Assembly (NCBI GenBank): GCA_030685235.1
Contig: MU839095.1
Coordinates: 186,001-250,000 of the forward strand
Reading direction: 5' to 3'
DNA: 64,000 nucleotides
From: Copromyces sp. CBS 386.78
Taxonomy: Eukaryota > Ascomycota > Sordariomycetes > Sordariales > Sordariaceae
The translations under genes were made by a program, and so were the position numbers. Numbering within the stretch: the first letter of the stretch is position 1; the number at the start of each line of letters is the position of its first letter. The notes beneath the pieces are model-generated. The model ran no database searches, had not been told where the DNA came from, and saw only the letters and a program-made list of their open reading frames with translations. Shown piece by piece: positions 1-12,158 of the stretch.

Positions 1-3000
1 ATAATCGCCTCAACCATGTTCAACAGCCCGACCTGCTTGCGGACTGGAATGAGCTCTTCGGCAAAGGTGCTCTCCTTGACGATGTCGATGTCCAGGATAC
101 GGACGCTGCGGAGCTCGCCAAGGGCAATATCCAAGAACTTGCCCATATCAACCACATCCAGCTGTCTGATGACAGCCAAACGTGTGTTATGAAGACCGTG
201 ACGTCCGCTTGCCGCGCCCTTTTTGGAGATGGTTCGGCCATACAGCAAACGAAGGAGAACAGGCATCAGCTCAGCGCGATGCTCAGCGCGGATCTTGTTG
301 TCACCCTGGAAAAGAACAGTGAGCTCGTTCTTGAAGCGAGCTTCGTCAAGGAGATACTCGAGATGTTCCTGATACGGCTTGATGGCATCGCTCTTCCACG
401 CCAGGATGGCCTTGAGCGCCATCTTCTGGAGCTCGATATCACCATTGGCCAGCAGCTTCAGAAGCGCAGTGTAAACCTTCTGGCTTTGCCACAACACCTT
501 GGGATTGCCGAAGTGGGAGAAGACACCCACGAGGGCCTTCCTGTCTTGGAGCGACCAGCTTCCGTCTTCCTCGGAAAAGGGCTGATCATCGTTCTCCTCG
601 GCAGCCGGAGTCTCACCCTCTTCCGTGAAGGAGAGAAGGTACGGGACGATCTTCCTTGAGCGCTGTTCAGCAGAACAAGGAAGAGCAGTGAACACCTTGA
701 GAGCCTTGCTGCGGGCGCGGTCAGAGCAAAGTTCCACCGCCTTTTGTCCCTCTTCGAAGGTGCTAAGCATCTTCTGCGACAACTCGCTGACCACCCTGCC
801 AGTCTTGTCGGCCGCTTCCTGCAGCCTCATGAGACCAGTGCACTCGAAATCGTTCATAGCTTTCCGGTGATCATCAATCGGGGGCTTAAAGGGGCCGGTC
901 CAGCGAGGGGACGGCACCTCAAGCCACTCAAAGGCCAGCTCGGCAACAATCTCTTCACCATGCTTAGTCTCCGAAACCTTCTTCATCGCTTCCACCGCGT
1001 CATCCCAGACAGGCGAGAGTTGTACCGTTGTAAGGCCGAAAAGGAAGGACGGGATAGCCTGGACCAGCCACGAGCTCTCCTCAACGTGATGATAGATTTG
1101 GCCGAGCTTTCGTAGATGCACAGCGACTGTTCGGACGCTCTGCATGTTCAAGGGAAGCTCTTCTACTTGAATCATTGTCGACAAAGCCGCGTTCGAATCA
1201 GGTGTTGTTTCCAGGACCTCGAGAATCCGCAAAGAAACCAGGCGAAGGTCGTGTGATGTAGAAGCGAGATTCTTGATGAGAGACTTCACCAAAGGATCCT
1301 CCTCTTGAGGGCTGTTTCCCCGAGCGTTATTAGCTTCCGGCGAGCTCTTAGACTTGCGGTTCAGTTCTTGCTCGTAGTCCAACAAAGCCTCAAGGAACTT
1401 CGGTAGGCGGCAGAATCTCGGCGCAGCGGCTCTGAGCAACGGCGCAAGGCTGGGATCGACAGAACCCGCGGCAGCGCACATTCTCAGGTAGGCGCGGAAC
1501 CCATCACTGACGATGAAGTTGGCCTCGTCGGTCGGGAGGGATGAAGACGGCCGGAGAGCGAGTTTGAGCTTCTTAAGCAAGACTTCTGCTATCCGAGCAT
1601 TCGTGGAGGGATGTACGGAGGTAGACTCCAACACGCGCAGGAGACCAGAGTACATCGGCAGACACTTTTCCTTCCAGGTTTCGCGGTCCTTGCCAAAGCC
1701 ACCGCTCTCGGGAAAGGGGGTATCTTCGAGCCGGACAAACTTGCTCACAATCTGGTCCTGCCATGATTGTGGCAGAGGGAAGGCCTCCTTCGCATGGGGG
1801 CTAGGAAGACCACCCGTCTCGATCATATGTGGTATTAGTACACAAAGCAAATCTTCGTTGGCGGCATCAGACCAATGTGCTACAATAAATCTGCAGAATG
1901 TTAGAAACGGCCATGCCCAAGAGGGGGAGAAAGGGAAATCTTACTTTTGGAAATCTTTCTGAAATAGTCCCCTGAATCGATCGGGGTTCAAGTCTGATAA
2001 GTAAGAGCAGAATGGGATATACCACCTCATGAGAGGCTCTTTGGTCATGGCGGCGTTGAAGGCCGTCAGACAGGGAAGGAGAGCGTCGATAGGTGCCTGG
2101 GCCCAGATAATCGCCGCATTCACCATTATGCGTTCCCATAGCCGCGGCGAGACCATGAACTCCTCATTGCCCTTATAAGTCGAGAGAGGCGTAAGTAGTT
2201 GACCCAACGTCTTGACAAGGAGCGCCCAGTCGTTAATCCGTATTCCCTGGCGAACACCAGCAGCAATTCCAAGTAGCTGAACGAAGAGGATTGGTCGTTG
2301 TGTAGCTGCCGCATCTTCATAGATTCTCGTTTCCACTGGTACAAACGTCTCGGGTGTCGAGTGGTGAATGGTGGAAGTAAGCACGCCGCAGCAAACGTCG
2401 GTCCAGATTGTCGGTTTCTCCGATGTAAGATCGAGCTCCTCCTCGGGCACTGCCTTTGCCAAAGCTGTGATAACGTCGGGTCCTGTCGAGTGTAGCGAGT
2501 TTCCAGCGCCCTTGATGGCCTCCGCGAACATGACCATTATTCCCTGGCTGTAAAGACCGTACTGCTTCGTTCCTTCCATGCTATAGAGGTCATCCCGTAC
2601 GTGCTGCACAATCAAGGGTAGCGCCGTCGACTTGTGACTTGGGGCGGCGGCCTTCTTGATCAGGAAGCTCATGGCCTCGGCGGCGAATCTGGCGATGTGG
2701 CCGGGCTGTCTAGCCTTGCCCATCAGGGGGGCAACTGTGTCGTATGTCGGGCGCAGATCGGGGACTAAGAGTCTCGAAAGGTATTTGAAAAGGAAGGCCA
2801 GGGCGGCGAAGGTCCACTCGATAACCTCCACATCGTGTACCTTGCTGGCGAGGTCGACGATCAGGCGCAGGGCTCGTGGGTAGTGCTTCTCGAAGCGCAC
2901 GCCCAAGTCGTGGGCGAAGGCGGTGATTAGGTCCAACAACGGTTCGAGGGTTTCCTTGTTGTGCTTCTCTGTGTGTTCGACCAGGAGGTCCATAATCCTG

Positions 3001-3302
3001 TCCTCATGGTAGAGGATCTGGGCCAGGGAGTCGGTCAGCGACGTGACCTGTCTCCGGAACATGACATACTGGCGGGAGATGTTGAGTTCGGACCATTTGT
3101 CGAGGCCATTGCGCAGATAGGATGTGGTGGCATCGAGGTCTTCGGCTTCGAGGTCGTGACGGCGGACTTTGCGCAGCGGGTCGAGCGAATGGAGTTTGGA
3201 GATCTTTTGGCTGAAAGACTCCCATCGGTGGTTCTTTTGATGGAGGGTCTTTTTCACCCCCCTCGAGGATTTGACGATACGTCCTGACGTGGTGGACGGC
3301 AT
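1..3302 (-). CDS. utp20: U3 snoRNP component Utp20, N-terminal part, cut by window edge
   Basis: Utp20 (DRIM in animals) is a very large HEAT-repeat protein of the nucleolar small-subunit processome, needed for 18S rRNA maturation. The ATG is at 3302-3300 (protein begins MPSTTSGRIVKSS). Exon 1 is 3302-1945, then a 54-nt intron 1944-1891 (donor GTAAGA, branch TTCTAAC, acceptor CTGCAG). Exon 2 is open from 1890 to the left edge, giving about 1,082 residues of a family usually near 2,500. An acceptor ten bases further on (TTGTAG) was tested and leads to an immediate stop. The stretch read from about 660 to 1 (DNKIRAEHRAELMPVLLRLL, then YGRT) matches the conserved DRIM region, with its AWK and FKNELTVLFQGDNK-type motifs. 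Non-ATG extension to 3437 is unlikely. Family call is firm; the C-terminal half is not visible. Confidence 0.93.
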
Positions 3303-3914
3303 CGTGGGCAACGGTCCTGTGGTGTTGTCGGTGGTTGGTGGGAGGCGGACCGTGGGTTCGAAGTTTGGATGCTTCGCACGCGGCGAGCAAATGAAGGCGA
3401 AACAGAACAGACAGTGACAGACATGAAGGTAAGGCACAGCAACCCGCGAGACTCGAGAGCCTGGAAATTTTTTGGCCAGGGTGCTACCGGGGTGGGACTA
3501 CGATAAGCTGATAAGAGCGGGGCGCTGTGTCCTGTGGGGCGGCCGGGATTGCATCTGAACTCACATATGAACTTACTACTAAATGCATATTCTACAATAT
3601 CTCTCTAAGAGAAACATGGTTATTGCGGCCCCTTCAGGAAGCCCTCAATGCGAACACTATAATGGTTTTCTCTCTAATTAAGTGCATCATGTTCTCTATA
3701 GATGCTTCTTGCAGCTATTGAACGAAAATACACCGGAAATTTGAAGGTCCTGTGGATAGATGTATCCTTGAGATCCCGAGTCCAATCGTAGTAAAAATGT
3801 CAACGATGATCAAGGTCAACGACGAAGAACGATCCCGATGTCTTCCATAAATTTCAACCCCGTGACAATTCAGTTGATCTCCACGTATACTGTTGGTGAC
3901 GTCCAGTCTCCCAA
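3303..3914. other. intergenic: utp20 upstream region and drn1 3' flank
   Basis: This 0.6-kb gap holds the presumed promoter of utp20 at its left and the 3' flank of the CWF19-like gene at its right; both genes are on the minus strand. The segment 3560-3900 is AT-richer than the coding DNA on either side. I see no RNA gene or repeat. Confidence 0.5.
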
Positions 3915-5642
3915 TTAGAGCGTAAAGTCCCACTCCTTGAAAGCCTCTCTAAACGCCGCAACATCCTTCGACTCCTCCTCCACCGACTGACCAACATCCT
4001 GCCAAATAACCCGACCTTCCTCACCAAGCAGTTTTGCCATGACCTTGCGGGGAAACTGCAAATCAAAGCGGACATTCTCATCAATCTGCAACAACAGACT
4101 TTTAGAAATGACCTGACCACCCTCCGCGCCGCCCTTTTCCGCATCGCCCTCCTCCTCCGCCCAGATCCAAACTCGAAGATAGTCACCCGGAACCTCATCG
4201 GCCGTCTCAAACTCCTTCGAAACAAACTTTCCTATACTCGTATCCTTCGCCAAGACCTGAAACCCGGCCTCCACAAGTCCCTTGCGCACCATCTCCGCAG
4301 GCACCGGCATGAACTGCCAATGGATGTGAATATTCCTCGCGCGGTTAATCTCCCAGGTGACGGCACCGAGCTTTCCCTTGGACTGCTTCGACACCATGCC
4401 CTGCAGCGACTCACGGAAGCGCGTCATCTCCTTGAAGGTCTTCTTGACATCTTCGCCGCTTTCGGCAAGAGCAGCGACATTCAAAGAAGGAATGTGCGGC
4501 GTGGGCGTGATGATGAGATGACCTGGGAAGTCCAGGCCCTGGGACTTGAACGTCTCAGCGGACGGTAGGGGCCCCTTGGCAGTAGCAAGATAGGCTTCCT
4601 CGCCGATGCTGCAGATCATGTGCGTGGGCAGGTTGGGGTTCGACAGGCAGAAGAAACACCGCTCCGGTCCGGGTGGAGGAGAGCGTTCGCGTCGCTGGTG
4701 CTTGCGACGCCTGCGGTCGTTTTCGTGGTTTCCGTTTGCGAAGCGCGAGAAGCCGGCGTCGTCGGCTGTGCGTTTTTGAGCAGCAGCAGGCTTGTAGAAG
4801 GGCGTGAGGGTGCTTCCAACGGGAGGCGAAAAGATGGTTTCCCGGTTGAGAGTGAAAGCGTACATCGACTTTGCCTTGGCAGTGTTGGCCCATGGAGCTA
4901 GTGAGATGAACCGTGTCACGTCGATTCCCTTGTCCTTATCATCGTCTCCTCTTGACTCAGGGAAGAATGGCTCGCGCTCAAAGGCGAAGGTGTCCGGAGA
5001 CATGGTGAAATGATAGCGAGGCTTCAGATGGGCGCAAAGGTCGGCGATTGCCTGGCTGGTAGGGATGGCATCGGCTGTGAGGTTTTGCTCCCGCGCTTTC
5101 GCGCTGTTCTTCCACACATCGGACGGCCATACCGTCGTGAGAAGAATGTCGGCATTGTTGGCACCGCGCAAAGACTTGATGTCGCCTTCGGTGTGAAAGG
5201 GCAAATGTTGCTCCTGGGACTGGCCCGCGACAACGGCAGGATCGAGCAGTCCACCCAGAGTAACGATCCGAACGCCTTCTGAGGTCTTGGTGACGCTCCG
5301 CTTGCCCAGGTAATGGAGGTTCGGGGCAATCTCCTCATCCTTCTCGATTCGCTCGACGACTTGTGCGGGTAATGGGACTGTTCCGACAGTGAAGTAAGTC
5401 GGGCATGGGATCTGGATTTCGCCGGCTAGAAGGGCAGTGAGCTGTTCATCATCTTGTCCTTCACCAAACAAATTACCAGTGACAATGGCGAAGCTGAAAA
5501 CATTCTTGGCGTGTACAGTCGACAGTTTGCTGAACGCAGACTGGAGCTGACCGTTGATGCTACCGAAGATGAAACTGATTTGGTCAGTATGGTTGATGTT
5601 GTTAAAGTGCAATTGGCTGCGTACTGACATTTTAGCGGCCAT
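3915..5642 (-). CDS. CWF19-like protein (Drn1/CWF19L1 family)
   Basis: Members of this family associate with spliceosomes and with the lariat debranching enzyme. ATG is at 5642-5640; a 54-nt intron 5628-5575 (donor GTCAGT, branch TACTGAC, acceptor ATCAG) splits codon 5, so the mature start reads MAAKIFIFGSINGQ, which matches the family's usual beginning. Without removing it, 18 extra residues interrupt that conserved block. The protein is 557 aa. The N-terminal third resembles the metallophosphoesterase-like fold (GSINGQ, VTGNLF). Basic linker near residues 290-305 (RRRRKHQRRER). The C-terminal CwfJ domains follow: CFFC near 311-314, a HIT-like HIHWQFMPVP near 421, and a second CwfJ segment to the end. 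I infer a role in lariat turnover from the family. Frame and homology are clear. Confidence 0.9.
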   Translation of the reverse strand: MAAKMSVRSQLHFNNINHTDQISFIFGSINGQLQSAFSKLSTVHAKNVFSFAIVTGNLFGEGQDDEQLTALLAGEIQIPCPTYFTVGTVPLPAQVVERIEKDEEIAPNLHYLGKRSVTKTSEGVRIVTLGGLLDPAVVAGQSQEQHLPFHTEGDIKSLRGANNADILLTTVWPSDVWKNSAKAREQNLTADAIPTSQAIADLCAHLKPRYHFTMSPDTFAFEREPFFPESRGDDDKDKGIDVTRFISLAPWANTAKAKSMYAFTLNRETIFSPPVGSTLTPFYKPAAAQKRTADDAGFSRFANGNHENDRRRRKHQRRERSPPPGPERCFFCLSNPNLPTHMICSIGEEAYLATAKGPLPSAETFKSQGLDFPGHLIITPTPHIPSLNVAALAESGEDVKKTFKEMTRFRESLQGMVSKQSKGKLGAVTWEINRARNIHIHWQFMPVPAEMVRKGLVEAGFQVLAKDTSIGKFVSKEFETADEVPGDYLRVWIWAEEEGDAEKGGAEGGQVISKSLLLQIDENVRFDLQFPRKVMAKLLGEEGRVIWQDVGQSVEEESKDVAAFREAFKEWDFTL

Positions 5643-7286
5643 GTTGTGAGGTTGAGGACCGCTGATGAGGATGAGAACCCTCGAGCGACCTGGTGAACGA
5701 TACTTTTATACACAGTCCTGATTAGAGGATAACCTTCATCCCAATGCGATAAAGAATCGGGGTTCAAGTTCGGATGAATGTTGAAGAAGACCGGCTGCAG
5801 AGTCAAACGGAAAAAAAAACGAATGAAGGTGTTGATGTAGGTACCAGATGATGTTGAGGCGTGTCGACCAATCAAGCTGGGGCTGCGCAAGGACCAGTTC
5901 CTCTTTAACATGGAAGGGAACGGAGGTTGGTGTTTTGCAGGAACGGGAATTCTTTTATCGCAGGTCTTATCTTAGTGCCTCGATTGAACGATGTCTCGAC
6001 ATCAAGGTCCTCAGACTTCTTAGTACGCAGTCGATTTCCAGTTCACGTAACGCCATTGGGAGACTCTATAGTTTTGGAAATCTGAACTTTCGGCAGGGTT
6101 TGACTTCCCAATAGAATACGACCTAGAAAACATTCATAATGGTTGGTTTGGGCCCGGAATGCACAAAACACACACAAGTACCTCCCCATCCGGCCTCTTG
6201 ACAAGTGGGGCTCCACGAGTTGAAGTCCGCTCCCGGTCCGCACCGAAGAAGACCCACATTGTCGGGCCCGTCCCGTCTCCGCTCTGCCCCGTCTCGGGTC
6301 CACCCGCCTCGGTCTCTGGAACTACACTTTCATCCCATGTAACTCGTCTTCATTGCTTCAACGTCACATCACATCTTCTCAGAGACCGAAAGACACAAAG
6401 CGCTTTAAAGATCCCTCAATGAATGCAACATAAAATATCTGCTGGGGTGGTCACTTACAACGTATCGCACAGTCGCCCTGATCTTGTCACAACCGCGCCA
6501 GGAGGCATTACTGATTGTGATTGCATCCATTAGAAATAGTGCAGACCTCTCATTCATGCTGCCTGAGGCACTTAATTAGTCTATCTTACTTACATTCAAT
6601 TTACATCAAATATGACCTCCTCGTAATACTCTTGACTCCCCCGGGCACTTGCCCCCATCCGACACATCATTCTTTGACTTCTCCATTAGGAGACCCTTGA
6701 CGGGCAATTCACTCTGCCGTCGTTGCTTACGTGACATCCTGTTCTCGAGGCCACCTGTGAGTATCCATCAAGTTTCGAGTCTGGCCAAAGCACTGGTGTG
6801 GTCACCACATCAAGAACGGACAATATGTTGTTTTGCTTGATTTGCTTCCGCTATGGTATCATCCGTACAAGCTATGATAGAAGGAAATTTGAAGAACGCT
6901 CAGTGTGAGATGCTACTCTAACTGATGCAGAGCAAGGAAGTACCGATGATCACCATCGAACGACAAATCTAGCTCTATACGTTGCCACAGAGGCTGCAGT
7001 GCTGAAAGTCTTGGGTATACGATGAAGGTGCAATGAAGAAACTTCCAGAAAAAATGACAGAGGAACGCAGATATATTCGTAGGGGTATGTCGTTAGCCAA
7101 AAGGCCGTTTTGCTGGCCATATGTTCAAGTACACCGTTTGTACACCTTGATCGCAACAGTTGACGATCAAGTATTATCCAGGCCCCAGGGTCCCGAGCGC
7201 GAGGTCAGACGCTCTCCCGCATTTAGTCACAGCCCATATCAACAAAGGTGATGTCTGTCTGTGTCTGGGCATGCCACTTCTTGGCT
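5643..7286. other. intergenic: drn1 upstream region and cdc25 3' flank
   Basis: This 1.6-kb stretch has only short open frames without recognisable protein similarity. The left part must include the CWF19-like gene's promoter and leader; the right part the cdc25 3' UTR. A run of 10 A lies near 5811-5820. I see no tRNA, repeat or mobile element. Confidence 0.5.
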
Positions 7287-9191
7287 TCAAAAGGTAGCCA
7301 TGCGCCTAGAATGGCTTCGGTCGTTTCCGAGAATGGGCGATGCTCCTATCATGTCCTCCTCATCGTCCCGAGAAACCTTGCGGCCTGGCGCGGTTGGTGA
7401 AACAGCCTCGAACTTGTCGGATTTGCGTTCACGCTGACCGAATGCGTAGGTCTGCGCTCTACTAAAGCCCTTACGGGTCTGGCGTAGACGACCCATTTCT
7501 CGCTCGCACGTGTTGATATGTTCGGCGTCGTTCATCTCGATATACGCTTGAGGACAACAACGCTCTCGGTGGTTTTGGAAGAAGCCACTATAGCCGCCAT
7601 CCAGGATGTACACATCGGGGTACGTGAGTTTGGGGTAGAATTCGGAATTGATAGTGCGGTCTTCAGATCGTATGTGGCGGGCCATGATGGGTGCGCGATG
7701 GGCCGAATATTCGCAGTGAAAAATCAAGAGCGTGCGCCCTTCCATAGGGGTCTCGAACAAATGTCTCGCCAAAAGCTCCTTGTCATTGTAATTGATAGCC
7801 CCGTCAATGTGGCCACCTTCGTACTCGTACTCGAACCGGCAGTCAATAATCATCTTGTGCGAGTACTGACTGCCATACTTGCCATCAAGCACTTCAAGCA
7901 ATGTGTCCCGGCTGATGCGCGGGATAGAATCGTTCTCTCCTGAAGGGAAGAAGTGAGGCAATAGAGGCTCCTGAGGTTCGTCGGCATCCACGACAGACTT
8001 GAGACCGGAGGGAAGAGATGTCCGTTCCTTAGGCTTGACAATGTCACCCGGGCTCTCGAACATGGAAAGCGAACGGCGGAATGTTTTCCTCTGCCGAGCA
8101 AAGGGGTTCGAAGGCGTGCGGGCGTTGTTGGTGAGAGAACGTTTGCGAACGCTATTAATGCTGCTCACGCTGCCATGATGAGTCCTGCAGCGCGCTGCCG
8201 CCGCATTAGAGCACGGACTACCTGGCAAAACAGGTGTCCGGCGCTCCTGCGGGGGTGATTCTTCGAAACATTCGCTCAATGATAACGACACCGAAGGGGA
8301 GATGGGTACCTTTAGGTTCCGGCCACCGAAGCGAAAGGATGGAAGTCCCGACCCGGAACCGTTGGCACGGCCGGGTATACTACTTGTGCTGTAACCCTTG
8401 GCCCGGGCCAGGGGTGGACGAGAAAGACCTAGTTTCCTTCGCCTGGTAAGGAGAAAAGGGGATGATTAGCTTCTGTATAGACCAAAGAACGATGGAGAAT
8501 CCGGGGGGCTTTGCTGCTAAAAAGTCAAGCATGCACTTACTCGGCACCAATGCCCTTGGATTCTTGGGACAACTGCCGCACAGCAGCAGGCGAGTCTGGT
8601 AATGTGTCCTCATCCCCAGAATCAACCGGAGTTGGAGAAGGACTGACGGCAAGACGGGACAAGAAAGGTGCCTTTATCGGTACCGGAGACATGTCCAATC
8701 TGTTGACTGCAGGTGACGATGATGCAGGAGGGGGCGGCGTGGTTGCATACCCTACAGATCTGTCAGCGTCCGAGCTTAAAAGAAACCATGCAGCAGATTT
8801 CCCCCGCCATTGATCACTTACCACGACCTTCAAAAGTGTTTTCGATACCCGTTGAGGTGAACAGCGCACGCCGTGGAGTTGGAAGTAACGGGCTACTGCA
8901 GATTTCCATTTGGTCAACACTGTCGACGATGCTATCGATTGATCGACTTCTAGGTGAGAAGGCTAACCCTGCTTCATTGAGCTTGAAGTTTTCTGACGAC
9001 CCGGCCGCTAACGAGCCCTTAGGCGAAGATCTTCCCGCATGTTTGGTGTTGAACAAGTCTGCATTGGATCGCTTGAAGTTGAAGAGACCTGTCGGTGGCG
9101 CCAAGTTGGTATTGCGCGGTCCAAGCACTTCTGGCTGGCTAAAAGACGGCGGAGCAGGCCGAACTGCGGCCAGGGGCGATGAAGCCTCCAT
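7287..9191 (-). CDS. cdc25: Cdc25-type M-phase inducer phosphatase
   Basis: Dual-specificity phosphatase that removes inhibitory phosphates from the cyclin-dependent kinase to start mitosis (Cdc25/NimT family). Three exons: 9191-8822, 8751-8541 and 8442-7287. The introns are 8821-8752 (donor GTAAGT, branch GCTGAC, acceptor TGTAG) and 8540-8443 (donor GTAAGT, branch GCTAAT, acceptor ACCAG). The product is 578 aa with ATG at 9191-9189 (MEASSPLAAVRP). The N-terminal ~370 residues are Ser/Pro-rich with many SP/TP sites, as expected for a kinase-regulated domain. The catalytic rhodanese domain, about 369-490, contains IIDCRFEYEYEGGHI and the CX5R loop HCEYSAHRAP, with predicted nucleophile Cys437 and Arg443. 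The order and spacing are typical. No breaks seen. Confidence 0.94.
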
Positions 9192-12158
9192 CTTCTCGTG
9201 ACAACTCTCCGAACCGTTTCGAATTCTCTACGGACAGATGTTCGGCATATAATGATGTTCCAATTGGTATGTTGTCGGGCCGGATTCCGTCTGAAGTGTT
9301 GAGAGAAGCAAGATTCTGGAACCACGACAGAAGCCTGGGCAACACGCGAAGAAGAGCTGCCGATTGATGCTGACACTAGCTGGTTCGCGTTTGTGAGGCC
9401 GTCGTTACTGTCGTCGGGAACTACTGTGGTCGGGTTCGCCGTCGCGATGCTATGGACCTGGGCCCCGGGAGGAGAGTCCGCTCGAGTTGGCGCGCACGGA
9501 AGACCAAGGGACTCGACTTGGGACTTGGTTGTTGTCGCCGAGCAAGATGACAGACGGACTTGAAGCCAAATAAGGCAGTGGTGCAAACTGGACGCGTCGA
9601 TATCGATGTCGATCAAAGCCTAGTCCACATCCGTCAGCCAACAATTGCCTTCCCGATAGTGCAAGCAGGCAGGGAACTCGGACCAGTTTGAAGATTTGTG
9701 GTCGCCGGGATTACACAACCTCCGTTTTTTCTTGTTCAAGTCCTTTGGTCGGATCCGTCTATTCGTTCAATGCCACGGGCGGTATGCAGCTGTGCAAACT
9801 TGTGCACACGGCAGAACTTCTTTCACCACCACCTGAGGTGTTGTTGTAGGTACGCAGTGCGTTCCGTTGTATTGTAGGTAGACGGGCAGTGATGGCTTGG
9901 CCTGGGGGCGGGGCGTACGGGCTACGGGGACCCGGACAAGTGCTCAGCTGCACACGGACAGCGTGGTGGGTGACGGAATGGAGTCTCTTTGAGGACTGCG
10001 AATGGGCGACCGCATAGGGTAAAGTGGGCTGGCTATGTTGGAAAGCTAGAATAAAGGTCGAAGAGCAGAACGTGCGTTCGATGTAAGTTGAGTGTTAGAA
10101 AGAGGAGCACGTAGGTGTTGTGCGCGCGTAAGTGTCCGATGCTGAAGTGAAAGTGAAGAGCCGTTTTGTTGTAAGCATCCACAAGCTGGACGAGACCTCC
10201 GGCACAAGTAAACTTGGACCTCGCTCGAGTTGGAAGGAGACAAAATCGGATGCCTGCCCTGTTCAGTGTTTAGTGGTCCAAAAATTGAAGGAGCACTGGC
10301 GGAAGGGGCAACGAGGAAGGAGGGTTGCAATGGTGTTGCACTGGTAACCGTCGATGGCGGTTGGTTGTTGGAGATTTCCGCTCTGGAAAAGTGGTCAAAT
10401 CCGGGGCACCTACGGGAAGCCCAACAACGGCAACAACACCTGGGCAGTGGGTTGGCAGGAGCAATCAGTGCTACTCCCAACATGTTAGAGAAGAATCACA
10501 GCGTGTTAGTAGCGAAAAGCTTGCGGCATGTTATTACCGGGTTGTTTGTAACCGGTGGTAATGGCTGGGCTGTTACCCAGCAACCCCCCAAAGTTACATG
10601 TGGGTAGCACTTGGAGCGCTGGGCTCGAGCGGGTGTTTTTTGGACACCCCTGGCAGGTGCAGTGTCACTTCTGTCCCGTCTGCTGCACAGCGCCCAAGGC
10701 TTTTTCACTGTGTTGTGACTTTTGTCTTTCATCCCATGCCATATTCGTTGTTTTCGTCAGTCGCAATATGCGGAGTTATCATTTGCAGTGCAGTCCTTCT
10801 TGCCGCTCATACAAGTTGCCCCTGCTTCCGTTGACGGGTCGGGCTCTGGGGTACATATACGCCTACTGTATTATGCAGTAAGCGCTCACGGGAGACTTGC
10901 ATGCGGTGCATCTTTACGCCGAGGTACATGATGTTTGCGCAGACCACGCAGTCAATCTAAGTATTCACTATCGCCCAGTAACGGTATGAGTGTTACTTTC
11001 CCGCTGTCACTTCAACCTGCCCTCATTCTCTTTTCTCTAGGTCATACCTTCCACTTGTTTTGTGTAGCTTTTTGTTCATTGTGCCGTTTCCCCAGGGGCA
11101 GTCACGCACGGCAGAGTTCAATGATGCGTGAGGGATGACAGAAAGTGTGGACAAGGAAGGGATATTCGCAAGGGATCAGAACTCGGAAACGATGTCAATG
11201 GTTCTGAACACCAAGAATAACCTTCTGGTCATCGCGACATGACAAAGGAGTCCTCGATCTTCATTTGCCTTTTTTCCTCAGTCAATGAAGCATCTCGAAC
11301 AGCCACCTCTTCTGTCATGTTTCCATGATCAAATCTTGTGAACGATTTCGTCAGAATTGGCGATGGGGTAAGGTTTCGCACATGTACCTAAAGCAACTTC
11401 AGAAACTCGACAGTGATGGAGCCTCTGACTGGCAGCCTTGGAAAGTCCTACTGCGGATGAGCACGGTTGTCTCCCGGCGAGACTACACAGCCGTTGTTGC
11501 ATTTCGGCATATGATCGCTCCCTTTTGATTTGATTATGTTTTTTGAGTTCTCGATAGTATCTGACACTTTCCGATCGATGTCTCGCCCATGTTTCCGTTC
11601 GTTCTCAATCACTATCGCTTGTAACGAACAACGAGCAACAAGACTGATCTCACGATGTGAAGCAACAGATGTAAACAAACATTGCACGGCGACGGGTGGG
11701 GTAACGCGGAATCACATGATGACGATCCTTGGTGCATTCAGATCGCTTCAAAGAACCACGTCATGATTCTTCGAGTGAATGGTACAAATCTTCTTTGAAA
11801 TATCGAGGGAAGATGAGGGACGGACGGTATTGCCTTTTCCTCCACCTGAGATAGATTTGCGATGGTAGGGTGGAGGTTGTCATCAAGACGGAGGGAAAGC
11901 AACGATACCCGACGTTTCGTTTCTCGTAGCATCGATTGATGAATATCACTCGGCTGCGTTCTCCGTATATGCATTTAAAGGAAAGAATCATCTCATCATC
12001 GAAGCGGTAGAAGCAGGCAGAACCACAGCGGCCCCACTAAAAATTTCCAGGAGACTGTGATGATGGCTGGCAGCTGTTTATACTGGCATCCACTGACAAC
12101 CTGAACCCGGGCAGGAAGTTGTCATCAAAACTCACAACAACATCCATCGACAGACAAA
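9192..12158. other. long divergent spacer between cdc25 and pol5
   Basis: Nearly 3 kb separate the two divergent start codons. Small frames upstream of cdc25 on the minus strand (for example 9644-9450) could be leader uORFs, but nothing beyond length supports them. The middle part (10.0-11.2 kb) has only short overlapping frames on both strands and no recognisable protein, RNA gene or repeat. It must contain both promoters; no clear TATA box was identified. Confidence 0.5.

Noticed and set aside
1880..1944. Longer intron in utp20 using the acceptor TTGTAG
   Set aside because: The joined frame meets a stop after four codons, while the CTGCAG acceptor keeps the long conserved frame open.
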